From contig JAEOTU010000273.1 in the NCBI GenBank assembly GCA_016839665.1, forward strand, positions 1 to 17,032: 17,032 bases of DNA. Direction: 5' to 3'. Within the stretch, counting starts at the first letter, position 1; every line of letters starts with the position of its first letter. The DNA comes from Candidatus Hodarchaeota archaeon. Its GTDB lineage: Archaea; Asgardarchaeota; Heimdallarchaeia; Hodarchaeales; Hodarchaeaceae. Below the pieces are notes generated by a model. That model was given only the letters and a program-made list of their open reading frames with translations, made no database searches and was not told where the DNA came from. Made by a program: the position numbers and the translations under genes. Shown one piece after another: positions 16,217 through 17,032 of the stretch.

Positions 16217-16882
16217 TTGCAAATCTCTCTCTCACGTAGTCTGAAGGAAAATTATCCCGATTCAATATTCGGTAGTCTAATCATAAAAAACGTTCCAAAT
16301 AGAAAGAAGCATGAAACATTAGAAGAACGAAAGCGAAATTTGGAAAGAAATATTAGAGAAGAATATCTAGAAGTGGATAAAGACGACATGATACAGTACT
16401 ATAATACCTACTTCAAGATGGGGAAGAAAACGTATCCCATTGAGTACCAGATTAACACAATTAAAAATGGTAGGAAGTTCCCACAAGTTTCAGTACTAGT
16501 TGATAGCATGTTTATTGCAGAACTCAAGAATAGGATTTTGACTTCAGGACATGATCTAGATGAGATCCAAGGGGATCTGATTTTCGATGTATCACAAGGA
16601 GGGGAGCAATATGTAAAGATAAATGGTCAAGAACAAACATTGAAAAAGAATGATGTGGTTCTCAAGGACAACGAGGGGATACTCGCAAGTATTCTGTATG
16701 GGCCAGCAAGACGAACCGCCATCACTCTAAAAACAAACAGTGCTCTGTATTTTGCTTGGTGCCCCCATCTTTTAGATGACGAACTCATCAGGAACCATTT
16801 GAACACCGTCCTCCAAAATTTGAATAGTATTTTCATGCTTAGAACTTATGAGATTCAATTAACTCGCTCACAATGCGACTAA
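16217..16882 (+). CDS. B3/4 domain protein (PheRS beta-like, stand-alone)
   Basis: A 221-residue protein matching the B3/B4 tRNA-binding/editing domain of phenylalanyl-tRNA synthetase beta as a free-standing protein. The features run in family order: the first strand with YPDSIFGSLIIKNV (13-26); a charged helix (33-50); YYNTYFKMGKKTYPIEYQI (61-79), matching the family's YRxFGxxPxK region; FPQVSVLVDSMFIAEL (88-103), matching the xNxLVDxxNxxSL block; DLDEIQGDL (113-121); and YGPARRTAIT (161-170), where relatives have an R-T substrate-loop motif. Relatives are thought to bind or edit mischarged tRNA or amino acids, but the stand-alone forms are poorly characterised. The start is TTG at 16217. 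An in-frame stop lies at 16175-16177, and the ATG at 16179 is out of frame. Cytosolic. Confidence 0.86.
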   Translation: MQISLSRSLKENYPDSIFGSLIIKNVPNRKKHETLEERKRNLERNIREEYLEVDKDDMIQYYNTYFKMGKKTYPIEYQINTIKNGRKFPQVSVLVDSMFIAELKNRILTSGHDLDEIQGDLIFDVSQGGEQYVKINGQEQTLKKNDVVLKDNEGILASILYGPARRTAITLKTNSALYFAWCPHLLDDELIRNHLNTVLQNLNSIFMLRTYEIQLTRSQCD

Positions 16883-16889
16883 GTAAGCA

Positions 16890-17032
16890 TTAAGATCTTT
16901 TCCATGGAGGAACCCAGGTTCCCGTTGAGGACTCAGATTCAATCTCCTCAGTTATGGTTTCATCTTCTACAGCCTTAGAAACTGATTCAATAGATTCTTG
17001 GGGTTCAAATGTTCGTTCAACCTTAATTTGAT
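16890..17032 (-). CDS. C-terminal end of a protein running off the window, function unknown
   Basis: The minus-strand frame beginning at 17030 is open for 46 codons to a TAA at 16890-16892. The visible tail is acidic (ESIESVSKAVEDETITEEIE) and ends in TGTWVPPWKRS, a compact aromatic, basic terminus. The residue composition and the 7-bp convergent gap to the B3/4 stop suggest a real gene whose start lies beyond the window. Too little is visible to assign a family. Confidence 0.5.
   Translation of the reverse strand, partial: QIKVERTFEPQESIESVSKAVEDETITEEIESESSTGTWVPPWKRS

Noticed and set aside
16201..16225. GGTTCAAAGC as a possible tRNA T-loop
   Set aside because: No matching acceptor, D-arm or anticodon arm is found around it, and it lies at the start of the B3/4 coding sequence.

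Overview
This AT-rich window looks archaeal. The genes are preceded by TATA boxes, several with the roughly 26-nt spacing to the start codon expected of leaderless transcripts, and others carry GGTGA/GAGGTG-type ribosome binding sites. TTG and GTG starts are frequent. The protein content (amphi-Trp domain protein, NosD-like beta-helix surface proteins with a C-terminal membrane anchor, a PGF-CTERM-like secreted protein, a large TPR protein, a stand-alone B3/4 protein) is what I would expect from an Asgard archaeon, most like the Heimdallarchaeia. That placement is inference from gene content; no rRNA or other phylogenetic marker is present.

Layout. 1-2457: the 3' part of a GNAT acetyltransferase gene, two small multi-pass membrane proteins, an amphi-Trp domain protein with a long acidic run, and a small tryptophan-rich protein. 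2474-4229: a PAP2 phosphatase (-) divergent from a short-chain dehydrogenase (+). 4371-12216: a stretch rich in secreted or membrane-anchored proteins. It holds a beta-helix protein gene interrupted by a single in-frame TAA, a second intact cysteine-rich beta-helix protein, a large membrane protein with an ectodomain (-), and a secreted protein with a calcium-loop-like segment and a TPGF C-terminal signal. Interspersed are a SnoaL-like protein (-), a small Bles03-like protein and an alpha/beta hydrolase with a helical N-terminal extension (-). 12213-16882: a RimJ/RimL-type acetyltransferase (-), a 590-residue TPR protein, a four-helix membrane protein, a SAM methyltransferase (-) and a B3/4 (PheRS beta-like) protein. 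The 3' end of another minus-strand gene runs off the right edge.

Gene organisation is unusual for a prokaryote: from about 2.2 kb onward almost every gene alternates in strand, so there are few possible operons. There are seven convergent pairs with gaps of 69 bp or less, one of which overlaps. No single pathway is evident. The nearest thing to a functional theme is the cell-surface group between 4.4 and 12.2 kb. I found no tRNA, rRNA, CRISPR array, transposase or phage gene. I do not see a convincing complete new system; the most noteworthy items are the interrupted beta-helix gene, the cysteine-rich beta-helix paralogue and the PGF-CTERM-like protein.
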